Shown here piece by piece: positions 49,801 to 62,590 of a stretch of 64,000 nt of DNA. The position numbers and the translations under genes are program-made. The DNA comes from Branchiostoma floridae (taxonomy: Eukaryota; Chordata; Leptocardii; Amphioxiformes; Branchiostomatidae). Where the stretch lies: contig NC_049986.1 of NCBI RefSeq assembly GCF_000003815.2, forward strand, positions 11,175,827 to 11,239,826. Direction: 5' to 3'. The notes under the pieces are model-generated. The model was not told the DNA's origin and made no database searches. It saw nothing but the letters and a program-made list of their open reading frames with translations. Position 1 is the stretch's first letter. Every line of letters starts with the position of its first letter.

Positions 49801-52800
49801 GGGGAAAACATGTCAACTGATATAAAAATCATGATCACAGACTATTACAAAATATTTAACGCTAACAAACTCAATACAGCATATACCAATGCCAGTCTAG
49901 AGTATAATTTCAAGACTTTTCAATACCCCCCTCCCCATGCATACACCCACCCACACACATTCCTATCTTTGTTCATACTAGTGGGATACACAGGTGGGAT
50001 AAATAACTACTAGTACTTGCTGTCACCAATGCTTCACATGTAGTGAGAAAGGTAGGTGTTCATGTGTCAAGTGTTCCCCTTACCAAAAGTCTTTCACCTA
50101 ACAATGAGCAGCTGACTATACCTTCACTGAATCACTCTTTCAAAAGTCTTTCTGGCTGGGAATCTGTGTTGTTGATTTTCTGTGACTACTATATACACAC
50201 TGGGGCTGTGATCTAGTCAAAATCTTAAACATCATCATAACATTAGTTCAGAGTTTTTAAAAATAAAACATATATCCTTGTAAGAGCTTTTGGAGGATTA
50301 CTGTCTTACAATGTACATGCATAACGTTAATACATGTATCACCTCTTTCAAAGTAGTAATGCCACTTAGGTCAATTTTTGCCATTTTTATACCCTAGCCC
50401 CCAGATTCTTTGCTTTGGCCTTAAATTAATATCACAATAATGTGATGTACATCCGTACATGACTACATGTATTGAAATTTGAATTCATGATAAATGCTTC
50501 AATGACCATGCTAATTGTTAACTTACAAATTTATTTTACTTACATACCCCCAAACACCATCCATGTAATATCATGTGCTATTTATCATATACATTTTTAT
50601 TGATATTCATGTTCACCACAAACAATGTAAAATATATAAGAGATATCTCTTGCACTCTTTTTTTTCACTCTTTTTTTTTTAAACAGGTATGTTTCCATGC
50701 TGGCTTCTGACATGGCATGGGTAATTTTACCACCTTTTCATACACCCATCTACTCCTTTTTGTTATAACAACAAAGAGTCCAGCTTTTGGGGCGTGTGAT
50801 CCTTGGCAATTGGATGAATCTAAATGTTGTAGCCAATTAGACACAGACTTCACCATCACAGCCAGACTGCAGCACTTCCAGTAGCTTGTGTCCTTGGTTG
50901 TAATTGTTTGCTACCTGCAGTACCCTGCCTACACTGTATGTGGGCCATCAGATAACTGTGAATAAACCTTGTATAATATAGTAATGTTGAACCTTTTCAT
51001 ACCATGTAAAATAAACAAGGTTGGCCCTTTTCAAAGAGCCATTAGGTTACAAATAGACACATCATTAAGTCTGCAGAGCCGTTTCAGGAACTGGCTCATT
51101 CAATCAATCTGCCCTACTTTTTTCTGAACAGGTCCGAGAAGATGTCATCTTCATTTTAGTACCCTGGAACCAGACGATACCCAGGGGCGGCAGGCAGTTT
51201 CTTTGGTGGCTCAATGCAGTCTGCCCGCCATTCCAATTAATGCTCCTGGGAGATTTAGCCTGAGGGAGTTCCTTGGGCTTTTACTCCCCGGAGCGCTAAT
51301 TTTAGATCTGCCGGCAGACTCTCTTGGGCTGCAGAACAAACTATGTAGCTGGCTGCTCGGTCCAGTCTGGCACCCAGGGTACATTTTATTGGCAATAGTA
51401 TACAACATGAACCCTTCAGTGTATATAGATCAGTATGCAGTTTTCCACCATTCTACGAATGGATATACGTTTTCACATATACATGTATCTGCATTTCACT
51501 TTTATCAGCCATCTACTGATAACTGTTAGTGTTATGCAACATGTAAGGCACATCATATGACATCGCACATCATGCGCTGCTGTACTGCTTTGATGTAATG
51601 ATGAACTACAATGTATGTCTTTACAATCTGAACCTTGAATGTGAGTGGGTGTGTACATCCTGTACCTGGTGGCAGTTCCATGTAACACAATCAATACCTT
51701 AACCATTATGAAGATCTGTAACTAAAAAACAATCACTAATACACATACGCGTAATGCCACGTTGGGTATATTTAGTGGAGCAGGACTGGCGTTCCAATGT
51801 ATCTTCCCATGTAGATGTGGTATATCATGATGCAAACAAGGCCTTTTTTGGCCAACTTTGTTTTGCTAGCATATTGACCACAAGCAGACTCTTTTGCAGC
51901 AGCAGGCCACTTTGTGGAGTGGATAAGAATGTTTATCATTCAAAATACCCAGGTGAAATACTTGGGTGCATATGTTGCCGGGACCTTCAATTAATTACAC
52001 AATCCTGTTTAGACTACAACTTACAGTACAAGTATCATGCTCAGGCAAATAACATCCTTGTTTCAGCACAGAGAAACAAGTACCCATAGTAGTCCATACC
52101 ATCATGGCATGATAGTGAGTGTCCTTCTGCACCAAATCCACTGTTTTCCATTCAACCATATAGACTTACCTTGTGGTGGTCCTTCATGCCACAAAAAATG
52201 CCTTCCTGTTAGTGTTACATACATGTACATCACTACAAGAAGAAGCACTCCACTGCATGTACAGTTTGGCCCTAGGCACCACATTCCATGTGTAACTGTT
52301 AATAAATGTAATGTTGGCTAGGTTGTGTTCCCACTTCTCGCTTACCATGCAATAAAGCCATCAAAGCCTGCAGGTTGCTTGAGTGCCTCACCACTACCGG
52401 TACACTTTTTAAGTATAACCTATATGACAAGTTGGCAGGGTTTATGCCCCGTCTAATAGCACTTGCCCCAACAATCTGTACTGTAGGTAGCCACTATCAG
52501 GTTACACATAAACACGAGCAGGGTGGAATATGAATCTTCTTGCAACCACCACCCTACAAACAGTTTATATATGATTATCAGTGTGAGGTGAATATACGAT
52601 TCAGGATTTTCAGCATACCCAGTAATCATTTGGCCAAGCATACCCGGTAGATTTCAGGGGGCACAGTACATTAAGCCCACCGTGCAGTGTTATGTTTCAA
52701 AAACACACATCAATTCTTCAATTGAAACCCTTTCTTTGAGTTTGACTCTTTGCGATCGTATAGTGGTCTGGCATGAAATTGTGCCAAAATGAAAAATTGC

Positions 52801-53841
52801 CATTTCAATTTTCATTTTTGTCAGTGTGATTTGGTAGGAGGTTGTTTCAGGTCACCCATGTGGGCCCACAAGACCCTACCAATCAGCCTATTTTTCAGTT
52901 AACCACTAAGTTCTGAATTACCAGGAGGCTTATTATTTCCTTTACCTCAATCCCTGCTTGTACTTACCTTTGTAGAGGCTGTATATCATATGTGGCCTAC
53001 TGAAATAACGACAAGTCAGGTTACAGGCCCTGAAGAATGATTCATTAAGAGTTAAACAATCTCATTGGCCAAATAATCCGTAACAAACGTCTGATCATTT
53101 GATAGTCGCTTTTCATTGGCTGGGGCAGATTTATTCCATGACGTCAAACCATTTACTGGCTTCTGATTGGCCAAGGTCACATCATGCGGTACCCCCATCG
53201 AAAAGCACCTGGACCGTCTATGCCCCGTGGCCCAATAAAAAGAGACCGTAGCCACCGTATTAGTAGTTTGCTAAAACAATGTAAACATACATAAACTCCT
53301 CCCGTCCATTTCGTATGCGTGAAAGAAAGTGAAGGAAATCTACACGTTAATTATGGAGCGTTGGGGTTTTCACACGGACATGTCTTTCACACTTTGAGAC
53401 TTCAGCTAGAAGCTGAGAGAGACATGATGCTAGAAGTTTTGCTCACTGTTTCTTGCGCCACGAAGACTTTCCAGGCTTCGGGCCCGACAAATCGGGTACG
53501 ATGACTTCGGCCTGCTGCTCGTCTTCAGCCGACGGCCGCTTGTCGATCATGAACGAGGCGGCAGATGTGGCTGTAGACGTTCCCGCCTCGGCAGCGGCGG
53601 CCGAACTCGTGGCTGAGGCTGACTCCGCCATCTTGGCCCGCATGCTCCGACTTGCCATCGCCACCAGTTCCTCCATTCCCCCCTCGTCGTCGCTCTCAGA
53701 CGACTCCATAGCCGAGTCAGAGTCTCGGGGATCTCGGGAGGGTCTGGAGGAAGCCTCTGGTTTAGACTGTGGAGGACTAGTCTTGCAAAGTCCGCCCGTC
53801 ACCCGCCGCGCTGGGTCCGTTCTGCGAACCATGTTGCCCAA
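40868..53841 (-). CDS. DNTTIP2: DNTTIP2 / Fcf2-family pre-rRNA processing protein
   Basis: Six exons on the minus strand: 53841-53447, 49797-49665, 43535-43440, 42905-42741, 42432-42323 and 40967-40868, giving 332 residues. The C-terminal Fcf2 domain (about 210-320) is diagnostic: KWFDMKAPELT, LDPKRFYKKND, YPKYFQMGTVEDSPADFYRS, PKKDRKATIVDELLADAEF and YNKKKYS. Upstream, SSELDPGIDVG and VVTPDFEQKHSVPPY also match human DNTTIP2. Family members are nucleolar and act in the small-subunit processome during early 18S rRNA cleavages. Residues 1-130 are Ser/Ala/Glu-rich and probably disordered. The protein is less than half the length of human DNTTIP2 (about 756) and closer to yeast Fcf2. The alternative start is the second Met at 53832. 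The exon 1 donor CA|GTGAGC joins in phase to exon 2. Confidence 0.93.
41308..41354. mobile_element. Micro-palindrome element 3 with 7-bp target duplication
   Basis: The 33-bp palindrome at 41315-41347 starts CAAGGAGCTTTTA and ends with the near-inverse TAAAAGCTCCTTG. It is flanked by identical GTCACAG at 41308-41314 and 41348-41354. It lies in DNTTIP2 intron 5. Confidence 0.85.
43536..49664 (-). other. DNTTIP2 intron 2
   Basis: This is a 6.1-kb AT-rich intron. I found no other gene in it. A 22-bp perfect tandem duplication lies at 46949-46992. Confidence 0.6.
46949..46992. repeat. 22-bp perfect tandem duplication
   Basis: Two adjacent identical copies beginning GAACAACTATGATCTGG. Confidence 0.95.
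49798..53446 (-). other. DNTTIP2 intron 1
   Basis: A 3.6-kb intron containing a MITE at 51162-51381. The part near exon 1 (53060-53240) holds several CCAAT/ATTGG boxes and a TGACGTCA at 53139-53146. No other gene was recognised. Confidence 0.55.
51162..51381. mobile_element. Complete MITE of the TACCCTGGGAGCCAG family
   Basis: The left end TACCCTGGAACCAGAC and right end GTCTGGCACCCAGGGTA are inverse repeats. The centre contains inverse CTCCTGGGAGATTTAGCCTG and CTTTTACTCCCCGGAG arms as in the copies at 24406 and 24702. It is in DNTTIP2 intron 1. Confidence 0.85.
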
Positions 53842-56800
53842 TCTTGTTTGGGACTAGACAGATGGATACCCACGGCCGGAAGTCGGCTGTAGCAGCGCCC
53901 CCGTGCGGATAATTCCGCCCACCGCGAACGGACTCAGGGCGCAGCTCCGGCAACTCAGACCAGTCTCGAGCTTCACTTAGCATAACTGTAACCTTGCCTA
54001 ATCAATTAACAAACTTACCAATCAATTCGCTTAAAACATCCAATAGCTGATCGATTAAACCTTTAATATATCTGTCCCTATGTTGATGACCCCTGACGCT
54101 TTAGTCCAGGGATGGCCATGGACAGCCACCCCATTTGCCATACATTTCCCATTCTCAGACAAGTTGAAAATACTTTCCTGTAAAAATGTTACTCCTATTA
54201 CATACCTGCTGCTTCAGAATTTCTAGGTCATTCAGTCTTGTTGGTATGCAAACCGCGGGCCATGATTCCCATTTGCCTCAACATATGGTGTTTGGGGGTT
54301 GATGGTTTCATCAAGCCAATATTGTGATTAACTATACAGTGAGCTTTACAAATCACAGTTGATTGCTTGTTGTTGCTTGTCCAAAGAAATTTTAAGTTTG
54401 TGTGTCTTTTTTCGCTATTGAAATGAAACAAGAAGTAACTACGATTATTTTGTCGGTATATCATTGGGTAGGTATTTGGGGATGGTCCTGATAACTTATG
54501 TTAACTTTAATGTATTAATTGGCAATTATAGGGAACGCCATGGGCCTATATGTTATAATATTATCTGATGTCATTGGTATTATTCTACCAGACTCCATTG
54601 GCTGTTGGAAAAATGGTAGTGATTTGGCAATTTGTTAGATTAATCAGTCGGCCATAGACATAGAGTGACCATTTGCGACCAGCGGCCACTTGTATTTTAA
54701 TGACCTCTGATAAGACAGCCCCCCTATTTCACGCCCATGTCCACATTTTTTTTTTCAGTTCACCGAAAGGTCTATTAGAGAGTATGTATCATAGCTGTTT
54801 AACGGCATACCGTCGCATGCCTTATACGTACAGGTCATAGGTGATATTTGCAGGTGAACATTCCCAGTGAGTTCGATCTATGGACAATCAGCAGAGACGT
54901 TTGCTGCCCTGTGGAGCTATAGAAGAATTTTGACAAAGTTATAGTTATTGACATATTTGGCGTGACACGGAGTGACCCCCAAGATAAGTGCCGTGCTGAT
55001 TGTTACCCACACACATCTAGATATGAACGTAGATCTCAATCAACAATGGCTCGAGCGCTGTTGCCGGTGGGAAAGGCTTTCAGAGGAGCCTCCACCTTGG
55101 AACGGAGAAGTTGAACGTTTTGACGCGGTCTGGGATTACATCAACGTCTTTATAAACTATACAAACATTGTCAGATTAGGCCGGCTTAGGGAAAAACCCC
55201 GTAGCATTGGTGATAATTTTGGCATTCCCGTTGGGGTGCGCTTAAACTCCTCACCCCCCCCCCCCTATTTTACAACTACATTAAATTTGTACTCCCATTT
55301 CACACAGTGACAAAGAATTGATTAGTGAGTTCTCTTGTCTGTACTGAAGGGCCTGAAAGTGAGTGGGTAGGGTAGTGAGTCACCCCACAAAAATGCCCGT
55401 TGTTCACAGTGAGCAGCAGAGAAGTACCGGGCGGCTTCCTGATCTGACGCGCGTTCAAGTACTAGCCTCCACTGAACAGCCGTTTTGACTTGCATGTACA
55501 GTTTTTAAGTTCTAATTGTAAGGCCAGTTTTCTGACAGTGGTTCACCCAAACCACGGGTGACAAATATTTGTGTCTCGCGATGGATCTGTAGCACATGCT
55601 TGGTATTGGTCTTGTTGTATCTTGTTGTTAGTATTCGGTTCTCAAATGTCGAGCATATGCCGTGTTTTTTCAGTTTTTATGCAGTACTCATGTTCCTGTC
55701 TTCACCGTAAAAAAGATTAGACAGTTCTTGAAGTAGTTATCGAGTCCAAAAACGGGTGGGTTGCTGCTGCAGTGAACTGTCGCGCCTGACAGGGTCACGG
55801 TCAGGTCGATCACGCCCGAAGATGACTATTAAACCGCCGAGGGCAACTTCACCACTGGACGGCACTGTCAGTGTTGAGTGCCAGTTGTAACTTGTTACAT
55901 ATATGGTGTAGGGAACAAAATGATTTTCAAAGTAGTGCTGGATTTCTTACTAGGGCCATACGGAGTCATGGTCACCAGGCCACAACGAAGTATTGTGGAT
56001 GTCGATGGGCATAATGTTATGATGAATTTCCGTGCCAATGATTAAGGGTGGAGTGTTAACATGCACGGTGCTGTTTAACCAATTATGTGGGGAAATAATG
56101 CATATAGCAATTTTAGGCTGATGTATGATGATACATATCTATTAAGAATACTTTTGACCGATTAACAAAAAAACAAGAGCGATTGGATCATTTCTAGTCG
56201 CAATTCTCTACTGCGCAGACGTGGCATCGTTTTAACTTAAAGCGCCAGGAGTTTTCGGCAGTATCTGTGACATCCCATGCAACCCAAATAACAACAGATC
56301 AAAGATTCACTCTATATAAAAACACTCCATGTCTAAAACTGGGGGCACCGTGAATGACTTAGTACGTGACGACTGGTAGGTGTCCGTGGCAAATCAACAT
56401 GGTGGCTTAATTAGGCACCCGGAAGTGGCGGTGCATCGCCGCTAGTGGTCGCTTTGCCGCGGAGTGATACAACCCAGATACTACACAATAATTCTATTCA
56501 CTGCGTCATGTGTTGATCGCAATGGCACAAGAAGGGTTATATAATCATTACCGGTGTTAAGGCCTGCAATCTCCCAGAGTGTCATATAGCAATTAAGCAA
56601 GTCGTTATATACGTTACAAAGCAATTAAACAAGTCATTTTTTGTGAGATTATGTGAGTCAAGCTCCGACATAAGGATGAATGGAATCTTTAGATGAGCAT
56701 GTCTATCATTCTGCCCTGAAGTTGTCACTACCTGTAAAAAGATCAGAATTCGAAAGCAACAACTTGATTGTACTACTAGAAATATAATGAATAATAAATT

Positions 56801-58033
56801 CATTGCGCGATACACGCAATTGACTATTGAGTCATAAAAAACAAAATGCAATTATTCATACATCATGAATGATTAATAACTATCTTTAAAGCGAATCGAC
56901 CAATAACGCTACTCAACGCTACTCAGCGCTTACTTCACAACAGAAGAAGAAGAATGTGCATGCATGCTTGTGGGTTGGACGTAACGTTATGTATTCATGT
57001 TGAAGTGCTGTGCTACGAATGAATGAATGTATGCATGCATGGACTTTGGCATGCATGTTTGAATGATAGGAATGAATGTATGTATGCATAAATGCATGCT
57101 TGTTTATATGAACACATGCTTTTAGCCTTATCGACTGATAATAAGCGACGTATCACGAGTGTTTCTCCGAAGTTTGATTTTGCAAGTAAGGTTCCCATTT
57201 GCTAATATCACTAGATCATCTTCTCTAGTCATTTTGCCCAGGCCAAAGTAGTTTTATCTTACAAGGGATAATATCATGGCTTTTTCTGATCAACCATGCA
57301 AATGGGGACCTCGTTTTAATAATCCATATATAACAAACTTAACAAAAATAACTTACCTTTCAAATGCCACAAGTATGGAAATCAGATCATTTACTTCTAT
57401 GGAATGTTCGTATAGGCCGGGGGGGGGGGGGGGCAGGTTTATAGCATTTTGTCATTAATTACGAAAATTTTGGATTCTGATTTTGAAGACCCGTCAGCCC
57501 CCTTTGTGTTATTCTCCTTCAAAGTCTGGAACAATACCGGCTCCTGTAGTTCATGTAGTATGTCCATAGTATGTACATAAGTCATGATACCAAAACCGGA
57601 AGTTCCGCTGCAGTGCCGTAACAAAGCACACACACACACACACACTGTGACACACCCATACACACACACAAACATACCATATAATGGAGTCTACTAAATT
57701 TTGTATACCATAAAGGGTTGTAATTTTATTGCTGGTGTACACAATAAAACTGCCGATACACAAAAGCCTGAATAACTACTTATAATTACTAGTGTATTAG
57801 CACAGCGTTTGTTTTTGTCCCAGTGTTGTTTACACTTCAATCTGCTGTCCAAAATAGATCTCCCTAAAAACCAGTCTGGTCATATGCATCACCGTTAAAG
57901 ACGATGCTACAACAGAATTTGTTTCCTGGCCCCTTTGTAACGAAATTCTTAAACTAGTATGAAACATTTGCAATTGCTTACATGTACTGCTGAAATAACT
58001 AGTGTCCGGCAAACCCAGTGTATATACCTTCAA
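53842..58033. other. Intergenic region between DNTTIP2 and NMRAL1
   Basis: The first 150 bp are GC-rich and should be the DNTTIP2 promoter. A 112-residue open frame at 54972-55310 has no recognisable family. Homopolymer runs lie at about 55254-55263 (C) and 57420-57433 (G). A fragment at 57594-57615 shares CGGAAGTTCCGCTGCAGTG with 33116-33134. Repeated ATGCATG and GAATGAATGTATG words lie at 57015-57110. Confidence 0.45.
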
Positions 58034-61000
58034 TTATTTCACATATTGAGCTTTGCCCGCTGTTTTGTCCATGGCTAGCACGCTCAACAGCGCCTCCTTG
58101 TTGTCCTGCACCCACTGGTCCAGGCTCCTGGTGCCCGGGTACAGCTGGCGGGTCAGCTCGGCGCTACGGTCCGGGTTACCCAGGCGGTAGAACTTGAACA
58201 TGTCGCCGAGGTGCTTCGCTCCCGGGAACGGCAGTTTGCCGAACGCGTCCGAGGTCATCTGTGAACATAAAGGATAGACAGGTTATAAGTTGTCTACAGC
58301 ATACAGGTCGTGGATTGATCAATCTGTTCTGTGACCGTTACCTACCGTATATACTTTCATCACTTTTGGACATGAAATCCACGGCCGTGGAAGTACTCAA
58401 TGCTATTTTGGGCCGTGAAATTCTTATTCTTATCAACCTCACACAAGTTTTCCCCCGCTTACCTTGGTCGGCTTGAACACCTTCGGCGCCAGGTGCTTGG
58501 AGAGAATGTCTGCGTGTTGCTGGATGGTGATGTTGTCCGCACACAAGCCCACGGTCCGGCCCAGCCATTCCGCCCTGTTCTTGAAGATCCCCCTGATCGC
58601 AAAACCCGCGTCAGGAACACTGATGCCCTGCATAGGAGCGCCCTCCATCGCCCATCCTGTAAAATTACACCAAGTAACAAAAAGTCAGTTGTTGAAATGT
58701 TTTTGTTTAAAACTAATCATTGCACCTGATGTCACATACTATCACATTTCCAAACCGGGGCCCGACCGGGATGTTTGTGAAAACAAAAAATAGAAATATA
58801 GTATACGTAAAAAATAAAAACAACGACTATTCTCTTTACGTTTTGTGTCACGGTTTGGTGTCATACTTTTCGTCCCCAAAAGCTGCCCGGCCGGGCCCCG
58901 GTTAGGTAATGTGACGTAGGCCTTAGCTGGAAGAGCTATTTACTGTACTGCAATTACACTAGCCATTCTATATACATAAGACTGAATTCGTCGATCAAGG
59001 TTATGAAAGATCCGCAGCACAATTTTTTTGTCAAGAATGAGTGATATACCTAGCTCATACGTCCCATCCTCCAGTTGACGCGGCTTGAACACGGTGAGGT
59101 AGTTGTCGTAGTAGGCGGGAAACATGATGTAAGTGGCGGGTAGGTCGATAGACCTCATGTACTCCTCGATGTGCGCTTTGGTTTCGAAGTGCAGACACGG
59201 GAACCCCGCGGTCTTCTGGACGTCTTCGAGGCTGCTGAACACCACGTGTTGTACACCGGCAGCTTTTGCTGCATCCGCCACAGCCTTTCCCTAGAGTAGA
59301 TACAATTTGAACTAATTGGGCGAAATATCCGCGATATCATACGTAGTACTACGAACTAGATCAATAGAAGACACTCTTGGTATCATATATTTGCCGACTT
59401 CCGTCAATTTTTTTTCTGAGTGTAAAGTTTACTTCCGAACCAGTGGGAAATTATTTCTTTCTAGTCTAGTTCACAAAAATGTTTAAAAAGCTTACCTGCT
59501 TTATTTCCAGTTGATCGAAGTCTGGGAGTTCAAAATACTGCTGGGTCATGATATAAGTACCGTATGCACCCTGGACAGGAGAAATATATGTTGCGATAAA
59601 CTGCATGTTTGAGTACCAAGCCGCTTTCAAATCTTATCAAATATAAACCCAATGATAAACCTAAAAGTTTTACCACCTGTGATTACGTTTAAGTTTTCGA
59701 AATGTCCAGCATAGTTACAGATGTAGGTTTTTTTTTTCTTCGGATGTGTTAATTTTCTTCTATCTTTTCTTACTTCTTTCTTTTTATATTTCTGACATGA
59801 GAGTTCAATGAAAGCACCCATGCAAAACTTGTCTATGTTCGTATATACTTATTCTTGTAAATGGGATTCTAAGGAAATGACAATGTTAGAACTATACCAC
59901 ACAAATGCACAAGAAGAAACTGATTTTGTCAAGAACAATTGCGCATATTTGATTGCATGCTGAACATTTTGACATGTTTACATTAATTACATGAATTCAT
60001 AACTAAATTATGTTAATTTTGGCGACACCTCAGGGCAAGCCTAATGGTATAGTATTGCGTGCGAGTAGCATGACAAAAGACAAATAACTGTGAGATAAAC
60101 ATCTTGTATGTTCCAGAAGGCTGACCTGCAATGCCCTCTCCAGTGAGCCGGGATCGTCATAACTGCCTTCAACGACCTCAGCACCTCTCTCCTGCAGTGC
60201 CTTAGCCTTGGCGCTAGAGGCGCTCCTCGTCAATATCCGGACTTTGAAATCAGAATCTTCCAGAAGGGCATTGGCCACCCCGCCTCCTTGTGATCCTGTG
60301 TAGATAAGACAATGAAGGTGTATCAATCAGTTAATCGATATTGGGATATGTCATACCTGTCTGCTCTTGTTTCGATAGGAATCTGCACCATGCAGTGTTG
60401 TGATGTCTCAGCACTTATGAAATACAAAAAGAGGCATTTGCTTCGACATCGAGTTTAGCCCCCTTAGCACATATGTTGAAAGTGTACAAAGACAAATATT
60501 TAGATATTTACTTCCGCCCACTCCGTGATGTCCCGCAGTATTACACAACGTCCGGTTTAGTTTTGACATGGCTGCTTTGATCACCATGCACAAAATGTAT
60601 ACATGGTAATCTTGATCATATGGAGAGCATGTGAAATTGTTCCAGAGAGTTGGTATCAAACGTGATGCTGGAACTCTAGCCAAATCATCTACAGGGATAA
60701 CAATCTTCGGACTATTCTTGAGGATAGACTAGTACACACCGTCAGCAAAATACCAGCGGAGCTAGATTCGGACTCGAGACAAAGAAACTGTCGCTGGTAA
60801 CTTATCATAACTTGAGAAATGCTGTGTAGTTACGTTTATCATGAGGTCTATCATTATACAGTGCTTTGATTTCTACGAGGGTGAGTCAGAAAGTAATGCA
60901 AGTGGTTTCATAACAGAGTCGTTCTTTGATGGAATGAGTTGAAATTTGGCACAAAGGTTAAGACATATCTCCTTTTGAGGTTGAAATATCTAAATTTGTT

Positions 61001-62590
61001 GCTCATTATTTTATGAGTGACTGAGCTGCTTTCAAGGTGACCACACCCTTGGTATCCCGTCAGAAGAAAAGTGAGGTCCAATTAACGTACAATTAAGAAT
61101 TTCCCTAAACCAATTTTTGCTATTGTAGGAGACACAGCCTGCACATGTAATAAGCTGCATTTTTCTATAAGCCACATGCTTAATTTCAACTCTGAAATCC
61201 GAGCAGTTTTTCTTTTTTCGTTGCTGGTATTGAGTGAGGCATAAGCGGTCGTCAGGGTCATGAGATCTGTAGCGTTTTGATTAAAACTGCCTGTAGCCTT
61301 CTTTCCCATTAACAAAGAGAAATGAAACTTAGCACACTTTTTGGACTTTAAACAGTTAATAACTGTGTAAAGTTTCGTTTCTTTTGATTAATGAAAAAGT
61401 AGTCTTTTTACCAACAACTCACGAATTCGCGTATAAATCCAACAGCTCTATAACACAACTTATCACATCCTAGCAGCTGTAAATATAGAACCATTACGAG
61501 TTTAGAGATGAAAATTGGCACGCAACCTATAGAGACATTTGGTATTATACATGTATAATTTCAACCTCCTACAGTGATTTTCAGTGGGTCATATTTAGAG
61601 GAATTGATAGCCTGACAAGCTACCAAGGGTGTGTTCATCTTGAAATCAACTCAGTTGCTCAAAAAAATGATAAAGACCAAATCTGAAACATTCAATCTCA
61701 AGAAGACATATATCTCTACTTTTGTGCCAAATTTCAACTCAATTGATTAAAAATCGAGTCTGTTATGAAACCACTTGCATTACTTTCTGACTCACCCTCG
61801 TACTTTGATGAACCCCAGGCCTCCAGTCCTGACTGGACCTCCAGACAAGCCAGAGAGAACCAAGACGACATGTGATGGATGGCCTGGCTGGTTGATGGAT
61901 GAGTTTTGCACTCGGGGCGAGGCGTGTGACGCTCCACGGCGTAAACACCGTGCAAGACATATCCCGTAAATTCGCTGACGTAAGATTCTAAGATATGGAG
62001 ACATCTCTGCTCGTCCACCACACACTCACACCATCTCTCTCCCTTTTGCCCACTCCGAACTCTCATGATCTCAACGTGTCCACTTCACAATACCCCCTGT
62101 CGCACAGTCGGCGAGCTTCGGTCGTATTTGCTGATCGCCAGAAAAATCACCACCGTTTTAAATCTGAAATATTTACACTGGACGACTATAGTATGGGGGG
62201 CTGGGAGAGCAGTTAACCTTGGGACGACCGTGCATATTACGGCCAAAAATGTCATGATTTAACTATCTACCTTGCAGATTCGTCGGCCGCTCGCCTTTTC
62301 CTGCTGTGACTCACACAAACACTAAAACCTCCTTGCTATAAGTGTAAGAATACCTCAGTGGCTCTCCGTGGAAAACATAAGCACATTTCAAAGTAGATCA
62401 AGGCATTATGGAATTGGAGGGCCATACAGCAATCGGATTTCTGACCTCTAAGAAGATAACATAACAATTTCACCAGTTCTAGTCGTTTTGTTAATTATTT
62501 TAATATGTAACTGATACTGCTTAACCATACGTAAAACGAAGGAGGATAAAACTCGCCTGTTGCTCCGAAAACGGTGATGAGTTTCGCCAT
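58034..62590 (-). CDS. NMRAL1: NmrA-like family domain-containing protein 1 (HSCARG)
   Basis: Six exons on the minus strand: 62590-62557, 60295-60126, 59570-59496, 59290-59050, 58656-58463 and 58258-58034, giving 312 residues; human NMRAL1 has 299. The N-terminal Rossmann motif ITVFGATGSQGG spans the exon 1/2 junction and is followed by VRILTRSAS. Family blocks are GAEVVEGSYDDPGSLERAL, GAYGTYIMTQQYFE, HVVFSSLEDVQK, HFETKAHIEEYMR and LPFPGAKHLGDMFKFY. NMRAL1 is an NADPH-binding member of the atypical SDR group without the catalytic Tyr-x3-Lys. It senses NADPH/NADP and moves between dimer and monomer to regulate argininosuccinate synthetase and NF-kB signalling. Intron 1 begins with GC rather than GT, the only choice keeping the nucleotide-binding loop intact, and carries a mariner-type element. 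Confidence 0.94.
58741..58914. mobile_element. MITE with GC-rich terminal inverted repeats (copy 2)
   Basis: The ends ATCACATTTCCAAACCGGGG and CCCCGGTTAGGTAATGTGAC match the family at 4139-4332. The interior (AATAGAAATATA, TCTTTACGT, GGTTTGGTGTC) aligns with the reverse complement of copy 1. It is in NMRAL1 intron 4. Confidence 0.85.
60874..61802. mobile_element. Non-autonomous mariner-type element with long terminal inverted repeats
   Basis: The 925-bp element at 60876-61800 is bounded by TA on both sides. Both ends read CGAGGGTGAGTCAGAAAGTA (inverted), continuing through TGCAAGTGGTTTCATAACAGA and then imperfectly for well over 100 bp per arm. Mariner-class termini often begin GAGGGTG and use a TA target. 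No transposase frame is seen. It lies in NMRAL1 intron 1. Confidence 0.88.

Noticed and set aside
51754-52089. 111-residue open frame in DNTTIP2 intron 1
   Set aside because: Plus-strand frame inside an intron with no recognisable protein features.
53319-53857. Plus-strand gene opposite DNTTIP2 exon 1
   Set aside because: The plus-strand frame is the shadow of the exon, whose minus-strand reading splices in phase to the conserved Fcf2 exons.
54972-55310. 112-residue open frame upstream of DNTTIP2
   Set aside because: No motif or homology recognised, and it ends in a C-run-derived proline tract.
57420-57433. G-quadruplex from the G run
   Set aside because: A single homopolymer run next to other simple sequence; likely slippage and hard to size in a draft assembly.
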